From: Desulforegula conservatrix Mb1Pa
GTDB lineage: Bacteria > Desulfobacterota > Desulfobacteria > Desulfobacterales > Desulforegulaceae
NCBI RefSeq assembly: GCF_000426225.1
Contig: NZ_AUEY01000001.1
Span: 1 to 64,000, forward strand
Reading direction: 5' to 3'
DNA length: 64,000 bases
The translations under genes and the position numbers were made by a program. Below, piece by piece: positions 46,010 to 56,067 of this stretch; the stretch's first letter is position 1; each line of letters begins with the position of its first letter. The notes beneath the pieces were generated by a model. That model did no database searches and had not been told where the DNA came from. It saw only the letters and a program-made list of their open reading frames with translations.

Positions 46010-46099
46010 CAGATTTAAGTTGAAATATTAGACACTTATTTAAACAATAATATTTCAGTATTTAACAGGAAGATAGCCTTTTATAATGACTGACTCTTT

Positions 46100-47419
46100 T
46101 CAGTTCACAAGCTCTTTCCTGAAAAGCTCTTCATTAAAGCTGCAACCAAGAAAATCCACAATAATCTTCAGATCCTTGTAAGCATTGTCGAGGCAAACAG
46201 TACCTCCTGGTGAAGGAGTCATGTTAAAGGTGATACCCTTCCCAGTGTTTATCTTTGCTTCGCCCAAAAGAAGTTCCTTTTTCTTCTTGTCAATAAGCTG
46301 TGGCCTCAGACCACCGAAACCCTTTGCAAACTGAAGATCCTTGAGCTTCACCGAAGGCATTATTTTTCTTACATCCTTAAGGAAAAGCCGTCTGTTAACG
46401 AATGGAATCTCAAACAGGAAATTCTTGAAAATATAATTTCTGATGTCGCTCACGCTGTAAAGATCCATAAGCACCTTGAACACAGACTTGTCCAGTTTCA
46501 GAACCTTGAAAAACTCGACAACTGTGCTGATATTGTAGCGCTCAAGCATTGGAAGCATAAGGGCCGTAGGCCCGATGCGGGTAAGGCCTGGAGTCGTGAC
46601 ATCAGGATCGCCATGAATTGCGGCAAAAGGAAGTTTGTCGTTCTGTACTGTATATACCTTTCCGTTAAGATACTGAGGCGTGAAGTAATAAGAGCCGCCG
46701 ACAGGAAGGCAGCTGAATTCATGGCCATATCCCATGCTCTGGGCAAAAAGCAGAGAATGTCCGCCAGCAGAGACAACGACGAATCGTGCCTGAAGATCAC
46801 CTTTTCTGGTCTTTACGACATATTCCCCATTCTTCTCACGGATCGATATGACTGCTTCATTCAGGCGGACATCGACTGTCTTTCCGGTCTCTTTCTTAGC
46901 ATTCTGAACAAAAGAATGGGCCATGGTATAATAATCCACGGCTGTGTACTCACCCTCAACTCCTATTGCAACAATCTCTTCTTTTCGGCCGTCTACGACT
47001 GCAGGCTCGATCCTGGCGATATCTTCCTTTTCCCACAAACGCATATTCGGGAAGTGGGGGCTGAAAAGCTCGAACCTTTTCCTGATAAGATCGCACTCCT
47101 TTTTCCCAACTCCAAGAACCATCTTTGAATATTTCGTCATCAACCCGGCTGTATTTTTCTGGGCTTTGGCATAGTTTATAAGCATGCGGGCGGCCTTATT
47201 CACATTTATGGCCTTTTCGAGCGAGTAATTAGTCTCGATGTCCCCGCAGTGCAGGGTCTGTGAATTGTTTGTTGCCGCAGAATTGACCTGGGAAAGATCG
47301 TCGTACTTTTCAACCAGACCGATTGCCTTGAGGTCCGTATATCTTGCCAGCTCGTAAAGAAGCGAGGTTCCTGAGATACCTCCGCCAATAATCAGAACAT
47401 CATACCGGGTTGTTGCCAT
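46100..47419 (-). CDS. FAD-dependent oxidoreductase, malate:quinone oxidoreductase-like
   Basis: A 439-residue flavoprotein. Dinucleotide-binding GGGISGTSLLYELARY is at the N terminus, followed by NSAATNNSQTLHCGDIETNYSLEKA, the hallmark of Mqo, and the C-terminal GGLRPQLID and PSPGGTVCLDNAYKDL. Mqo oxidises malate to oxaloacetate and passes electrons to (mena)quinone at the membrane. At 439 residues it is shorter than the ~490 of enterobacterial Mqo, so a related substrate is possible. AAGGGT lies before ATG. Confidence 0.82.
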   Translation of the reverse strand: MATTRYDVLIIGGGISGTSLLYELARYTDLKAIGLVEKYDDLSQVNSAATNNSQTLHCGDIETNYSLEKAINVNKAARMLINYAKAQKNTAGLMTKYSKMVLGVGKKECDLIRKRFELFSPHFPNMRLWEKEDIARIEPAVVDGRKEEIVAIGVEGEYTAVDYYTMAHSFVQNAKKETGKTVDVRLNEAVISIREKNGEYVVKTRKGDLQARFVVVSAGGHSLLFAQSMGYGHEFSCLPVGGSYYFTPQYLNGKVYTVQNDKLPFAAIHGDPDVTTPGLTRIGPTALMLPMLERYNISTVVEFFKVLKLDKSVFKVLMDLYSVSDIRNYIFKNFLFEIPFVNRRLFLKDVRKIMPSVKLKDLQFAKGFGGLRPQLIDKKKKELLLGEAKINTGKGITFNMTPSPGGTVCLDNAYKDLKIIVDFLGCSFNEELFRKELVN

Positions 47420-47895
47420 TTTAAGACCCTTTTTATTATTAATCCTTAATTAAAAAAACAGATGCCTTTTATTAAAAAGGTATAAATAGATTTTTTTATC
47501 GGGAATTTCAAGCATTCACAGAACTTTAAAATTAAGAATCAGGCTATAACTGAAAGGCACATGGCTTAAAGTGATTTTACAAGCCTTTCTCCTCAAAAAT
47601 TTTCAAATTTTACGGGGAATAAACTTGTGTTGAACCATGCAAAAGCAACATCCTCGATTATTGACAAAAAGGCATATAAAATCATATATATAACATCAGA
47701 TCCAATACTTATTAATATCTCCTTATTCTCAAATTAGAATCATTGAATTATCGGTATGATAGTAAAGATTAAACAGACTGACAAACTCGTCAGAATACTT
47801 TTAAAATTATAGAAAATTGCATTAAGGTTTTATCTTTTCGAATTTAAATAGGAATTCAGGGCTTTATATCAAATTTAAAAACCAGGGAGGCTTCT
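47420..47895. other. A/T-rich intergenic region, no gene seen
   Basis: 476 bp between divergent genes. No reading frame with coding character, no family A or bipartite repeat. It must contain promoters in both directions. GGGAGG at 47884-47889 is the ribosome site of the following gene. Confidence 0.4.
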
Positions 47896-48603
47896 ATGAT
47901 TTGTCCAAATTGCGGCGCACAATCACCAACTGATGATTGCATCAAATGCGGGGTAATAATCAGCAAACACATTGCTCTTGAGGCAAAACATCACGAAGGA
48001 GAGGAACAGCCGCCCCAGAGAAAAAAAATGGACATTTATGTTGAAGAGAAACCAAGCGCTACAAAAGCGATAGTACTTAATATCCTATTTCTTATTACCT
48101 GCCTCGTCGTATATATAGTTGCCTGCCCGTTTCTGACCGTAAACAATCTTAAAAAAGCCGTGGAACAACAGGATACAGCTGAAATGGCTAATTACATTGA
48201 CTATGATTCACTCCGCGAAAGCCTTAAAAAGCAGTTCGACGACAAAATACTGCAAAGTAAAACAAAGGCAGGGGATCCGACTGCATCCCTGGCTGAAGCC
48301 TATGTATCAAAACTGACAGAGCCGATGCTTGATGAAGCTGTCACCCCTGAAGGCATTTTCAAGATGATGACAGGTTACAAACAGTTCAAAAACAAAAAAG
48401 TAGATCCGACTCTTGCCGAAGTTGGCGGTGGCGAACAAAAGGCCTTGTCAGGAATATTGATGGAGGCCAGAAGCAACTACGATTCTCTGAATGAATTTTC
48501 CATGGTAATTTCAACCGAAAAAGATAATGAAACGAGGATAGTCATGAAAAGATACGGAATTTTTTCGTGGAAAGTCGGTGAAATAATTCTGGGCGCCGAA
48601 TAA
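47896..48603 (+). CDS. Zinc-ribbon membrane protein with DUF2939 domain
   Basis: A 235-residue protein. The N-terminal zinc ribbon is MICPNCGAQSPTDDCIKCGV. A single membrane helix (AIVLNILFLITCLVVYIVACPFL, about residues 56-80) is followed by an extracytoplasmic DUF2939-like domain with NNLKKAVEQQDTAEMANYIDYDSLRESLKKQF. Such proteins anchor a sensing-type domain outside the membrane; the function is unknown. Strong ribosome site GGGAGG and a perfect terminator downstream support a single-gene unit. Confidence 0.8.
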   Translation: MICPNCGAQSPTDDCIKCGVIISKHIALEAKHHEGEEQPPQRKKMDIYVEEKPSATKAIVLNILFLITCLVVYIVACPFLTVNNLKKAVEQQDTAEMANYIDYDSLRESLKKQFDDKILQSKTKAGDPTASLAEAYVSKLTEPMLDEAVTPEGIFKMMTGYKQFKNKKVDPTLAEVGGGEQKALSGILMEARSNYDSLNEFSMVISTEKDNETRIVMKRYGIFSWKVGEIILGAE

Positions 48604-48624
48604 TAATACTGGTCATAATTAACT

Positions 48625-48658
48625 AATCTGGCAGCCAAATATTTGCTGCCAGATTTTC
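48625..48658 (+). terminator. Rho-independent terminator
   Basis: Perfect 11-bp stem AATCTGGCAGC (48625-48635) / GCTGCCAGATT (48645-48655) with 9-nt loop, then TTC. It closes the DUF2939 gene. Confidence 0.85.
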
Positions 48659-48769
48659 AGACCCTTTGCGCAGCAAGCAGCAAACTCATTTAAAAAGTAG
48701 TCCTTCCATGCATAATGATTACAAAACTTCAAACGTCTTTCACCATCCTCACCATTTCATAAATCATGA

Positions 48770-49969
48770 TCACCATTTGGTTCCAATTCCAAATACAAGA
48801 GCGTAATTTGTCGTGTATGCCCCCTCTATGCTACCTGCCAAAGGAACATCCTGAACATTGAATCTGCCATCGCCAAACTGCACATAGGTTAAATCAAAGG
48901 ACAGACTTTTCCCCTTGCCGTATCTGTAATCAAATCCCATGCCTGCTCCCCATATCTGGTCTAAGCGCATGAATACGGTATGGTCTTCTTCATCCATTGG
49001 AGCAGAAACATAAAATGCTCCGCTCTGGAGTGTTATCTGGGATGAAAGTCTGTAGTTGACCCCAAGAGTTGCTGCCCACAGATCATTATAATCCGCAGGT
49101 CTTGTCGCTATACTGGAATCCCCGATCTCTACCTCTTCAAATCCGAAATCAGAAAAATCAACCCAGGCGACATCAAGAGAGAATGACCAGTCGTTCTGAA
49201 ATTCATGATAGATGCCCCCGGCAAGAACCTGTGGAGTGCCTGTATCAAAGGAAACATCCTGATTAAGGAGATGTCTCCTTTCTTCGGTTATGCCTGACAG
49301 ATCCGGGCTTCCGTCCATGCTGACCGAAACCTTTGATCTGTATACAAGGCCTAAGCGAGTCATTTTTGTCGGTTCGTATAGTATTCCAAGATTAACTCCA
49401 GCGCCCCATCCGTCTGCTTCAAGCTCAAATGAACCGTCACTGGTGTCTGCGCCATTGAAAATGGCTTTTTCCAGCGAGTACATGGAATACATAAGCGGGA
49501 TTGAGGCTCCTACGGAAAGCTTGTCGTTCACTCTATATGCGGCCGAAGGTGCAATTCCTGCAAAATTAAGAGACCATTCTTTAAGGAAATAACGGCCAAG
49601 CCAGTCGTTGTCGTATGATGCTCCAAGCCCTGCGACCGCGTTCGGCCCAACGCCTATGGCCCATTTCTTATCAATAGGCTGAATATATGAAAAACCAGGA
49701 GCCGGAATCACGGACTCATCACTCAATGACTGTTTGCGCCCTGTTTCGGTTTCAGTAATTTTAGTCTCGCTCTTCATATATACAACCATGGGACTTCCGT
49801 ATCCGCTTGCCTTCTTGAATCTCGTCATTCCGGCAGGATTGGTTACCACCGTTTCAGCAGTATCTGCGTTTGCGGTAACGCCTGCAAAACCAGGGCCTAA
49901 GGCGAATGACTCACTTGCTATTAAAGATACAAAAAGAGTAAAACCAGCGACAAAACCCAAAAACTTCAT
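48770..49969 (-). CDS. OmpP1/FadL/TodX family outer-membrane transporter
   Basis: A 399-residue outer-membrane channel for hydrophobic molecules such as fatty acids. Start at 49969 (MKFLGFVAGFTLFVSLIA) is supported by GGAGGAC upstream; earlier starts translate leader DNA. The signal is cleaved after ASESFA. The N-terminal plug follows as GPGFAGVTANADTAETVVTNPAGMTRFK, containing the NPAG-MT motif of the FadL family. The rest is alternating beta strands ending YALVFGIGTKW. It is downstream of and on the same strand as the TetR-controlled genes but lies outside any operator seen here. Confidence 0.9.
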   Translation of the reverse strand: MKFLGFVAGFTLFVSLIASESFALGPGFAGVTANADTAETVVTNPAGMTRFKKASGYGSPMVVYMKSETKITETETGRKQSLSDESVIPAPGFSYIQPIDKKWAIGVGPNAVAGLGASYDNDWLGRYFLKEWSLNFAGIAPSAAYRVNDKLSVGASIPLMYSMYSLEKAIFNGADTSDGSFELEADGWGAGVNLGILYEPTKMTRLGLVYRSKVSVSMDGSPDLSGITEERRHLLNQDVSFDTGTPQVLAGGIYHEFQNDWSFSLDVAWVDFSDFGFEEVEIGDSSIATRPADYNDLWAATLGVNYRLSSQITLQSGAFYVSAPMDEEDHTVFMRLDQIWGAGMGFDYRYGKGKSLSFDLTYVQFGDGRFNVQDVPLAGSIEGAYTTNYALVFGIGTKW

Positions 49970-50134
49970 CAGTCCTCCAGGAGCCAGAGCAATTCTTAAA
50001 AAAGGCTTCAAAACGATGCGCCAATGACTTTCAATCTGGCCATTTCCGGCAATGCTTGCACAATCAGAATAGTGCTTAACTAAATTAGCCAACAACTATC
50101 AGGTTAGCCTCTGTTTTCCATAGACAAACAAACA

Positions 50135-50431
50135 TTATTGAGGATTGCCAGAATTTATTCTGTCACCAGAAGTAAGCAGAGATTCTATCGTATAGTTCAC
50201 TTTAGGGCGCCCTTTAGAATATTTTTTCAGAAATCTAATATTGCACGCTATATCGCCTGAATCAAGATTTTCTGTCTCGAAGCTGACCTCCGCGCCCACG
50301 CAAAAATCAGCTCTGATACAGTCGCTGCTGACTGATGTAGCGTCAAAATAGATTTCTTTACCGCATTCAGCCTCAATATAACCGAAAAGAGGGCGCCTCT
50401 TGTTAAACCATGTGATATGGCCGTTTGGCAT
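50135..50431 (-). CDS. Cold-shock-domain-like protein
   Basis: A 98-residue protein. MPNGHITWFNKRRPLFGYIEAE corresponds to the CspA start (G-V-WFN-KGFGFI), and GKEIYFDATSVSSD to the RNP2-like strand, with VGAEVSFETENLDSGDIACNIRFL completing the OB fold. The RNP1 aromatic pattern is reduced (LFGYI), so nucleic-acid binding may be weaker. A basic C-terminal tail is added. GAGG lies before ATG. No cold-shock gene partner is nearby. Confidence 0.75.
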   Translation of the reverse strand: MPNGHITWFNKRRPLFGYIEAECGKEIYFDATSVSSDCIRADFCVGAEVSFETENLDSGDIACNIRFLKKYSKGRPKVNYTIESLLTSGDRINSGNPQ

Positions 50432-50575
50432 AATATGGCCTCGCAGACAAAAGAATAGGGCAGATTTAGGAAACTCAGGCTATCAGATTTGAGTCCCCTG
50501 TATGAAAAGAGAATAATTTGAAATTTTTTACATCAGCCGTCGCTTAAGGCTGGTAGATTACACACCCAAGTTCCC

Positions 50576-52030
50576 CTAAAAAATAAAACTCGCCCTCATG
50601 AATGTAAAATCCTTCTGATTGAACTGGCCAAAAAGATCGTTGAGCGTTCCTCCGTCATAAAAAAATGCGCCTACTGTAAGCTGGGACCAGCTTGAAGGCT
50701 TATAGGAAAGCTCAAGCTGATTCTGTCTGTCGTGGGTTCCGAGATAAGCCATTATTCTCCACATGGCATTAATTTTTGAATCAAATGCCGAATATTTCAA
50801 TGTAAAGGTAAGGCCCTGGCTGAGTTCTTCGGCATCGAGATAGTCCTTATGCTCCGGGATGAATTCTGCCACATACTGAATGTTCATGAAAAGATTCCTG
50901 AACAGAAGATCGTTTTTATCTATTCCAAAAAGAATCTGGCCCTTGTTCATTTCCTCTAAACCTTCAGGAAACCGGGCAAGAAGCATAGGGTCTAAAGCAT
51001 ATTTTACAGGAATGAATGCGCCCTCGCTTTGGTATGCAGCCTCTCCGCGCAGAACAAAATCGCCTGCAACCTTCTCGAAATCAGCGCCAAACACCACCGC
51101 AGTCGGATGATTATATGAAAGTTCGATGGGAGTTGGCGGGATTTCCATATAATAAGGAGGCTGGGCAATGGGCATCATGGTGGTAAACTTCGAAACCCTG
51201 AAACCAGGGGCCGGATCATGCCCGCGCCAGGCATAAAGCGAAACATCTGCGGTAGATACTGGAAATGCGAATTTCATTCCCATTGATGCATCATTTTTCC
51301 ATGTCCATTCCTCGTCCTCATCTACAATTCTGCCACCTGCGGCAGAAAATGAGGCAAGGCGCGGAGGCTCAAAGTACCCGCCCTTTTCCGGCATTTTTGA
51401 AGGATTGAAAACCGGAGACCAGAATGTTTCGATCCTTACTCCGCCATTAAAGGCGCCTTCGAGGAACAAACCCGGAAGTCCGGTCTTCCGATCATTTTTG
51501 TCGTAATAGAGGAATGTTGTCAGATCTTCCGGGGATACGCGGTCAATCGGCCGTATTTCATCGCCTTTACCCCAGTTTACTATTTTTCTGCCAATTGAAA
51601 AGGACATGGAATCAGTTCCATTTATATCCATATTAAGCTGGCCATATAGCTCCCTTAAATCAGCAGAAACTTCTTCATCCTGCTCAAGATTCTGATAATC
51701 ACTCCTGAATCTTCCAAGGAACTTAAAATTCGCGATATTTTTTTCAGCAAGAAGATCGAGCCTGTCGGTTGTTTTGAAATCATGGGGTTCCTTTAGTTCA
51801 TACCAGACAGAAGGTCTCAGTTCTCCCTCAAACTTGCCGCTGCCGCCTGATTCAATGTTGACCGTCTTTGCCGGTTTTGCATCAGCCTTTGATGTTTTTT
51901 CAAGCAAGGCGCCAAAATCTTCTTCATCACCGCCAGGTTCAGCTGCATAAACTGCGCATGGGAGCAAAACAAACAACATTATAAAAAGCAAAACCATCTT
52001 AACCGAATTTTTTCTACCATCTACTTCCAT
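50576..52030 (-). CDS. DUF1302-type outer-membrane barrel protein
   Basis: A 484-residue exported protein with signal peptide KMVLLFIMLFVLLPCAVYA. It is rich in beta strands and has FSIGRKIVNWGKGDEIRPIDRVSPEDLTTFLYYDKNDRKTG, typical of the DUF1302 family that occurs with RND exporters and LolA-like proteins. It ends DFTFMRASFIF with the terminal Phe of outer-membrane proteins. Its start overlaps the end of the LolA-like gene by 10 bases and uses GGGGGA as ribosome site, so the two are translationally coupled. It is the outer-membrane part of the export module. Confidence 0.85.
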   Translation of the reverse strand: MEVDGRKNSVKMVLLFIMLFVLLPCAVYAAEPGGDEEDFGALLEKTSKADAKPAKTVNIESGGSGKFEGELRPSVWYELKEPHDFKTTDRLDLLAEKNIANFKFLGRFRSDYQNLEQDEEVSADLRELYGQLNMDINGTDSMSFSIGRKIVNWGKGDEIRPIDRVSPEDLTTFLYYDKNDRKTGLPGLFLEGAFNGGVRIETFWSPVFNPSKMPEKGGYFEPPRLASFSAAGGRIVDEDEEWTWKNDASMGMKFAFPVSTADVSLYAWRGHDPAPGFRVSKFTTMMPIAQPPYYMEIPPTPIELSYNHPTAVVFGADFEKVAGDFVLRGEAAYQSEGAFIPVKYALDPMLLARFPEGLEEMNKGQILFGIDKNDLLFRNLFMNIQYVAEFIPEHKDYLDAEELSQGLTFTLKYSAFDSKINAMWRIMAYLGTHDRQNQLELSYKPSSWSQLTVGAFFYDGGTLNDLFGQFNQKDFTFMRASFIF

Positions 52031-52827
52031 GTTTCCCCCATCTTTTCCTTGTCAAAATCCGCAGAATTTATTCCTGAATCAACCTTTACGTCTGAAACTT
52101 CTATCAATGTGGAATGATTAGCCCTAAGATCCTTTGCCGCTGTTTTGAATGGAACATTGATTCCCTTAACATTCTTGATGTCTCCGGCCACAAGAACCCT
52201 TTCAAGAGTCCCTTCTTTCCCGAAAAATTTCACCTGAAGCGGAACAAACGAATTCTTGTCTATCCAGCTTATCTGCTTGGGATATTTGGCAGAGGCATCC
52301 TTTGAAACAGCCTCAACCTTGTAACAGTCTGTTCCGGAAAATGCGACGTCTGCCTTGCGCTCGTAATTATAGTCGTCAATCTTCCTGCCTCCGAGGTCTT
52401 CATTGCTGAAGTCCGTATCTTCGAATGCGTTCTGCCTGTCGTTGACGGCAATTTTTCTCGATCTGCCGAGGGAAGGGATATAAAGGTACTGGTCATTATC
52501 AGCACCCTGGTTTTCTATTGTCATGAAAGTCACGCCGCGTTTTGTGGAATCCATGAATCTCAATGCATAACGGTCTGTTGCTCCGTAATTTTTCTGGCGG
52601 ATCACGAGCTGACGTGTGTCGGTCTTTGAACCACCGGACATCAGATTCATAACGGCATTTATGGACAAATCCTGCTTTGGCCTGTTTGTTTCATCAACTT
52701 TTTCAGCAATGGCCCTGCCGTCTTCCTTTGCCTTTGCAGCGTCAAACTGCCCTGGTTCTCCCGCAAATACGCAACCAGCCATCAAAATACAAATCATCGC
52801 TTCCGCTAAAATTATCCTTCTAAGCAT
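52021..52827 (-). CDS. LolA-like outer-membrane lipoprotein-sorting protein
   Basis: A 268-residue periplasmic protein. Signal peptide MLRRIILAEAMICILMAGCVFA. The mature part matches the LolA-like family of RND operons: TRQLVIRQKNYGATDRYALRFMDSTKRGVTFMTIEN, DNDQYLYIPSLGRSRKIAVNDRQNAFEDTDFSNEDL and YPKQISWIDKNSFVPLQVKFF. Such proteins are thought to shuttle lipids between an RND exporter and an outer-membrane partner. GGGAGA precedes ATG. It lies between the RND gene and the DUF1302 barrel gene, the standard order of this module. Confidence 0.88.
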   Translation of the reverse strand: MLRRIILAEAMICILMAGCVFAGEPGQFDAAKAKEDGRAIAEKVDETNRPKQDLSINAVMNLMSGGSKTDTRQLVIRQKNYGATDRYALRFMDSTKRGVTFMTIENQGADNDQYLYIPSLGRSRKIAVNDRQNAFEDTDFSNEDLGGRKIDDYNYERKADVAFSGTDCYKVEAVSKDASAKYPKQISWIDKNSFVPLQVKFFGKEGTLERVLVAGDIKNVKGINVPFKTAAKDLRANHSTLIEVSDVKVDSGINSADFDKEKMGETWK

Positions 52828-52878
52828 TTTTTTATTATCTCCCTGTTATATTTTTTTATTGAAACCATCAGACTCCAT

Positions 52879-52917
52879 TGGGTCGCTTTTTTGAAAAAAA
52901 GCTCCGCAAAAAACTTA
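52879..52917. repeat. Single half Y of the bipartite repeat
   Basis: Reversed half Y: GGGTCGCTTTTTTGAAAAAA with GCTCCGCAAAAAACTTATG. It lies in the 280-bp gap between the RND gene and the LolA-like gene and so interrupts the spacing of the TetR-regulated operon. Confidence 0.65.
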
Positions 52918-53106
52918 TGGTTTTTTTGAGCTGTTTTGTTCTATCTTCTCTCTTTTTTTGCCGGGCTTGGTCAGAAAATATGGAAGGAATCCTGACCGTA
53001 TTGATTCCAAGACCTCTAAATTTGTGGGTAAAAGCCTGAAAGACACCTTTTGCAAATGGTGTCGTTCAAAGATAGCAAACTGCATATTTACGATGGCTTT
53101 GATCAT

Positions 53107-56010
53107 CTATTCAGCCACCTGCCCTTCAACGCCTGACATGAATTCTTCATCCTGCGAATCCTTCGCAACCGTCTTTTCGGCAGTATAATGAAGCTTTGAT
53201 TCCACGAGGCTCAAAAACGCAGGAAGCAGAGTCATCGCAGCAAAAGCCGAGCTGATCATGGTCAGAGAGATAAGGATTCCGAGATTGACAAGGGGAACAA
53301 AAGCAGATGCAAGAAGCACTATAAATCCGGCTGCAACCGCCACTGCATTGAAAATTATGGCCTCACCAGAACCCGCAGCTGTTGCAAGGACAGCGGCTCC
53401 ATGATCAAGTCCCTGTTTCCTGAAATCCCGATAATGGACAAGATAGTGAATTCCGTAATCGACACCTATGCCTATGGCGACGCAGGCTGTTATGGATGTT
53501 GCTACATCAAGGGCAATATTGAAAAATCCCATGATCCCGAAATTGATCATTATGGTTACTGTCAGGGGAACAAGGCTGAAAAACCCGTAAATAAATGATC
53601 TCATGATCCATGCGACCACAAAAAAGACAAGCACTACTGAAACCACGATTGACCAGAGCTGGCCAGACACAACCAGCCTGTTTGCCTCAAGGTACATGGA
53701 GCCCGTGCCTGTGCATCTGAAGGTCATACCCTTGTCCCTGAGGGGCTTTCCCAATGGGCCGGAAAGAATGGACTCTACGTTTGCGGCAACCCTTTCCACG
53801 ACAGAGCTCGATGAAGTCCTCATCTGGACGGCAACAACCGTCTCTTTTTTTTCATTGTCAATCAGGCTTTTTGTGTCTTTTTTCTGATACTTGTCCATGT
53901 ATGCTTCGTACTGGGACTGAAGCGCGGCATGGCTTTTTTCACCAGAAAGATCATTTATTACGGGGAGCCTGTAATAAGCCGGATCATTATAAAAAAATGC
54001 CTGATTCATTTTCCTGATCAGATCCGCAATGCTTATGATCTTTCCGATTTCAGGATTTTCTTTAATCAATCGATCGGACAATTCTCCGATCACGGATACA
54101 ATTTGTGGATCAATGGCATCACCAGGCTTTTGACCTGTCATGACAACCGAAAAGCCAACTGTTCCAGCAAATGTGCTGTTCACAAAAGTATCAGCTATTC
54201 TGATCGGAGAGTCTTTCTTGAAAAAGGTGATATTGTTCATCTCGACCTTGAGCATGAAAAGCCCGGCTATCGAAATGGCAAGGATTATGGAATAAGCTGC
54301 AATGACAGTTTTGGGGCGATTAAAGCAGAATGATGACACAGCATTTACGATCCGGCTGTAAGCTTTTGGTGGAACATCAGCTTTTTTATCCAGATTCTTT
54401 ATATTTTGGGACTTTTTACCTTCCCCGAATCTGATCATCATGGATGGAACAAGATACATCGTGATCATCAAGGCGAAGACAACTCCCAGGGCCATGAATA
54501 TTCCGAAATCCCTTAAAGGAACTATCTTGTTTGTGGCAAGAGATGCAAAGCCTGCGACGGTGGTAAGCCCCGCCATCATGACGCCTTTTCCTGAAAGATC
54601 AAGGATGCGTTCGGCCTTCTGAATCTGGCTGCAGCCTGTTTCATCATAATGCTGAAAAGAATGGGTAAGATGAATGGCGTAAGCTGTGCCTACGGCAACA
54701 AGCAGCACTGGCAGCGCAGAAGCGACAACTGAAACAGGCGCGTCCGCGTATCCCATCGAGCCTGCGCACCATATGAGAGAAATCATGACCGTAAGAAGCG
54801 GATAAAACACTCCGGGCAGATTTCTGAACATGATGAAAAGAGAGGCCATCACTATAAGAGTCACGACGGGAAAGAGGCTCCTGATATCTTTGACCATAAG
54901 CTCTCCGATTTCATCATCCACAACAGGCTCGCCTGCGATATGATACTTAAAACCTGAATCCTTGAATACAGAACCAAGAATTCTTCTTATTTCGTCAAGC
55001 AGAAGAGCCTTGTTTGCCTTGTCGAGATTTGGCGCAGTCTTTACAAGAACAAGGGTGCTTTTTTCGTCTTCCGAGAAAAGCGTTCCCTTAAAAATTGACC
55101 AGGAATTAAGCCTTTGTTTGAGGCTCGCCAGAGCATTTTCATCTGACTGAAAAAGCCTTCCCGTCCGTATCTGTTTTGGAGCCTTTTGAATTGTTTCCGA
55201 AAGTTCCCGTGCAAAACTTTCGCCTGAATCCAAAGATATGGCGTTTGCAAGATTTGTATAAAAACCGTTTGTTGATCCAGCAGCCACAATTTCATTTCTT
55301 TGTGAGAAAATGAATCTTGAAATCGACGCAGGGTCTGCAATCCCTCTTTCAAGAAGAAGGCTGGAAAAGATTCGTGATGAGGAAACATCTTCAAATCCTT
55401 TTCCTTTAAAAAAGGCATCAATACTTTCAAATCCGTCAAACTCCGGCCAGACAGTATCTGTCTCCATTAATGACGATATTTGATCAACCCACACGCCTCT
55501 GTTAAACCCGCGTTTGTCTGTTGGTGCTGTAACGGCTGCTGCAAGTTTTCCTGCGATCCCAGGATCTTTTTTTATGGCAGAAGATACGGCTTCCGCAGTT
55601 TCTGAAACAAGAAGCTCTGTATCTCCAGAAGAAAGATATGACGGCAAAGACTCGGAAAGGGCCTCGGCGAGAGAACCTCTGTCAGACAGACTTGGCGTAT
55701 CTAACTTGAAAGCTTTCCCCTCTTCCTTTGACCGGTTCCGGAGATATGATGTGAGGACAAGAGCCTGGGTGTCTCCTAATGGAACAAGTTCTTTTATGCT
55801 GTTTGCCGGAATCTGCTGATTGGCTCTTAAAATCAGATCCCCGGCAGTTTTTATTCTTTGCAGCAGATCTTTATCGTAAATGCCTTTTTCAGTCTCAATG
55901 GCAATAACAACTCCGGTTGATGATCCGAATTTTTCCTGGGCATCAAGAAAAAACGTCTTTGCATCGTTTTCATCAGGCAGCATGAACATTATGTCGTTTT
56001 CAATCCTCAA
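53107..56010 (-). CDS. RND-superfamily (MMPL-type) exporter, 5' end interrupted by an amber codon
   Basis: The open frame codes for 967 residues with two repeats of a periplasmic domain and several membrane helices (LFPVVTLIVMASLFIMFRNL, ALPVLLVAVGTAYAIHLTHSF, SLVPLTVTIMINFGIMGFFNIALDVATSITACVAIGIGVDYGIHYLVHYRDF). GIGVDYGIHYLVHYR is the SSD/MMPL-type motif of lipid-exporting RND proteins. As written it lacks TM1: the in-frame sequence before it (56068-56127) reads MRMKEKQLSSLIVPLARRF, TAG, LLVTAFAVLTGILIYGTG. So the real start was probably 56127, and the gene is either a recent pseudogene, read through, or restarted at TTG 56010. It is the pump of the LolA/DUF1302 module. Confidence 0.85.
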   Translation of the reverse strand: MRIENDIMFMLPDENDAKTFFLDAQEKFGSSTGVVIAIETEKGIYDKDLLQRIKTAGDLILRANQQIPANSIKELVPLGDTQALVLTSYLRNRSKEEGKAFKLDTPSLSDRGSLAEALSESLPSYLSSGDTELLVSETAEAVSSAIKKDPGIAGKLAAAVTAPTDKRGFNRGVWVDQISSLMETDTVWPEFDGFESIDAFFKGKGFEDVSSSRIFSSLLLERGIADPASISRFIFSQRNEIVAAGSTNGFYTNLANAISLDSGESFARELSETIQKAPKQIRTGRLFQSDENALASLKQRLNSWSIFKGTLFSEDEKSTLVLVKTAPNLDKANKALLLDEIRRILGSVFKDSGFKYHIAGEPVVDDEIGELMVKDIRSLFPVVTLIVMASLFIMFRNLPGVFYPLLTVMISLIWCAGSMGYADAPVSVVASALPVLLVAVGTAYAIHLTHSFQHYDETGCSQIQKAERILDLSGKGVMMAGLTTVAGFASLATNKIVPLRDFGIFMALGVVFALMITMYLVPSMMIRFGEGKKSQNIKNLDKKADVPPKAYSRIVNAVSSFCFNRPKTVIAAYSIILAISIAGLFMLKVEMNNITFFKKDSPIRIADTFVNSTFAGTVGFSVVMTGQKPGDAIDPQIVSVIGELSDRLIKENPEIGKIISIADLIRKMNQAFFYNDPAYYRLPVINDLSGEKSHAALQSQYEAYMDKYQKKDTKSLIDNEKKETVVAVQMRTSSSSVVERVAANVESILSGPLGKPLRDKGMTFRCTGTGSMYLEANRLVVSGQLWSIVVSVVLVFFVVAWIMRSFIYGFFSLVPLTVTIMINFGIMGFFNIALDVATSITACVAIGIGVDYGIHYLVHYRDFRKQGLDHGAAVLATAAGSGEAIIFNAVAVAAGFIVLLASAFVPLVNLGILISLTMISSAFAAMTLLPAFLSLVESKLHYTAEKTVAKDSQDEEFMSGVEGQVAE

Positions 56011-56067
56011 GCGTCCTGTTCCGTAGATCAGAATTCCTGTCAGGACAGCAAAAGCAGTAACAAGAAG

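Noticed and set aside
46087-46106. TetR-operator-like sequence near the end of the Mqo-like gene (TGACTGACTCTTTTCAGTT)
   Set aside because: Spacer is the wrong length, the right arm is imperfect and it lies at a 3' end, so it is probably coincidence.
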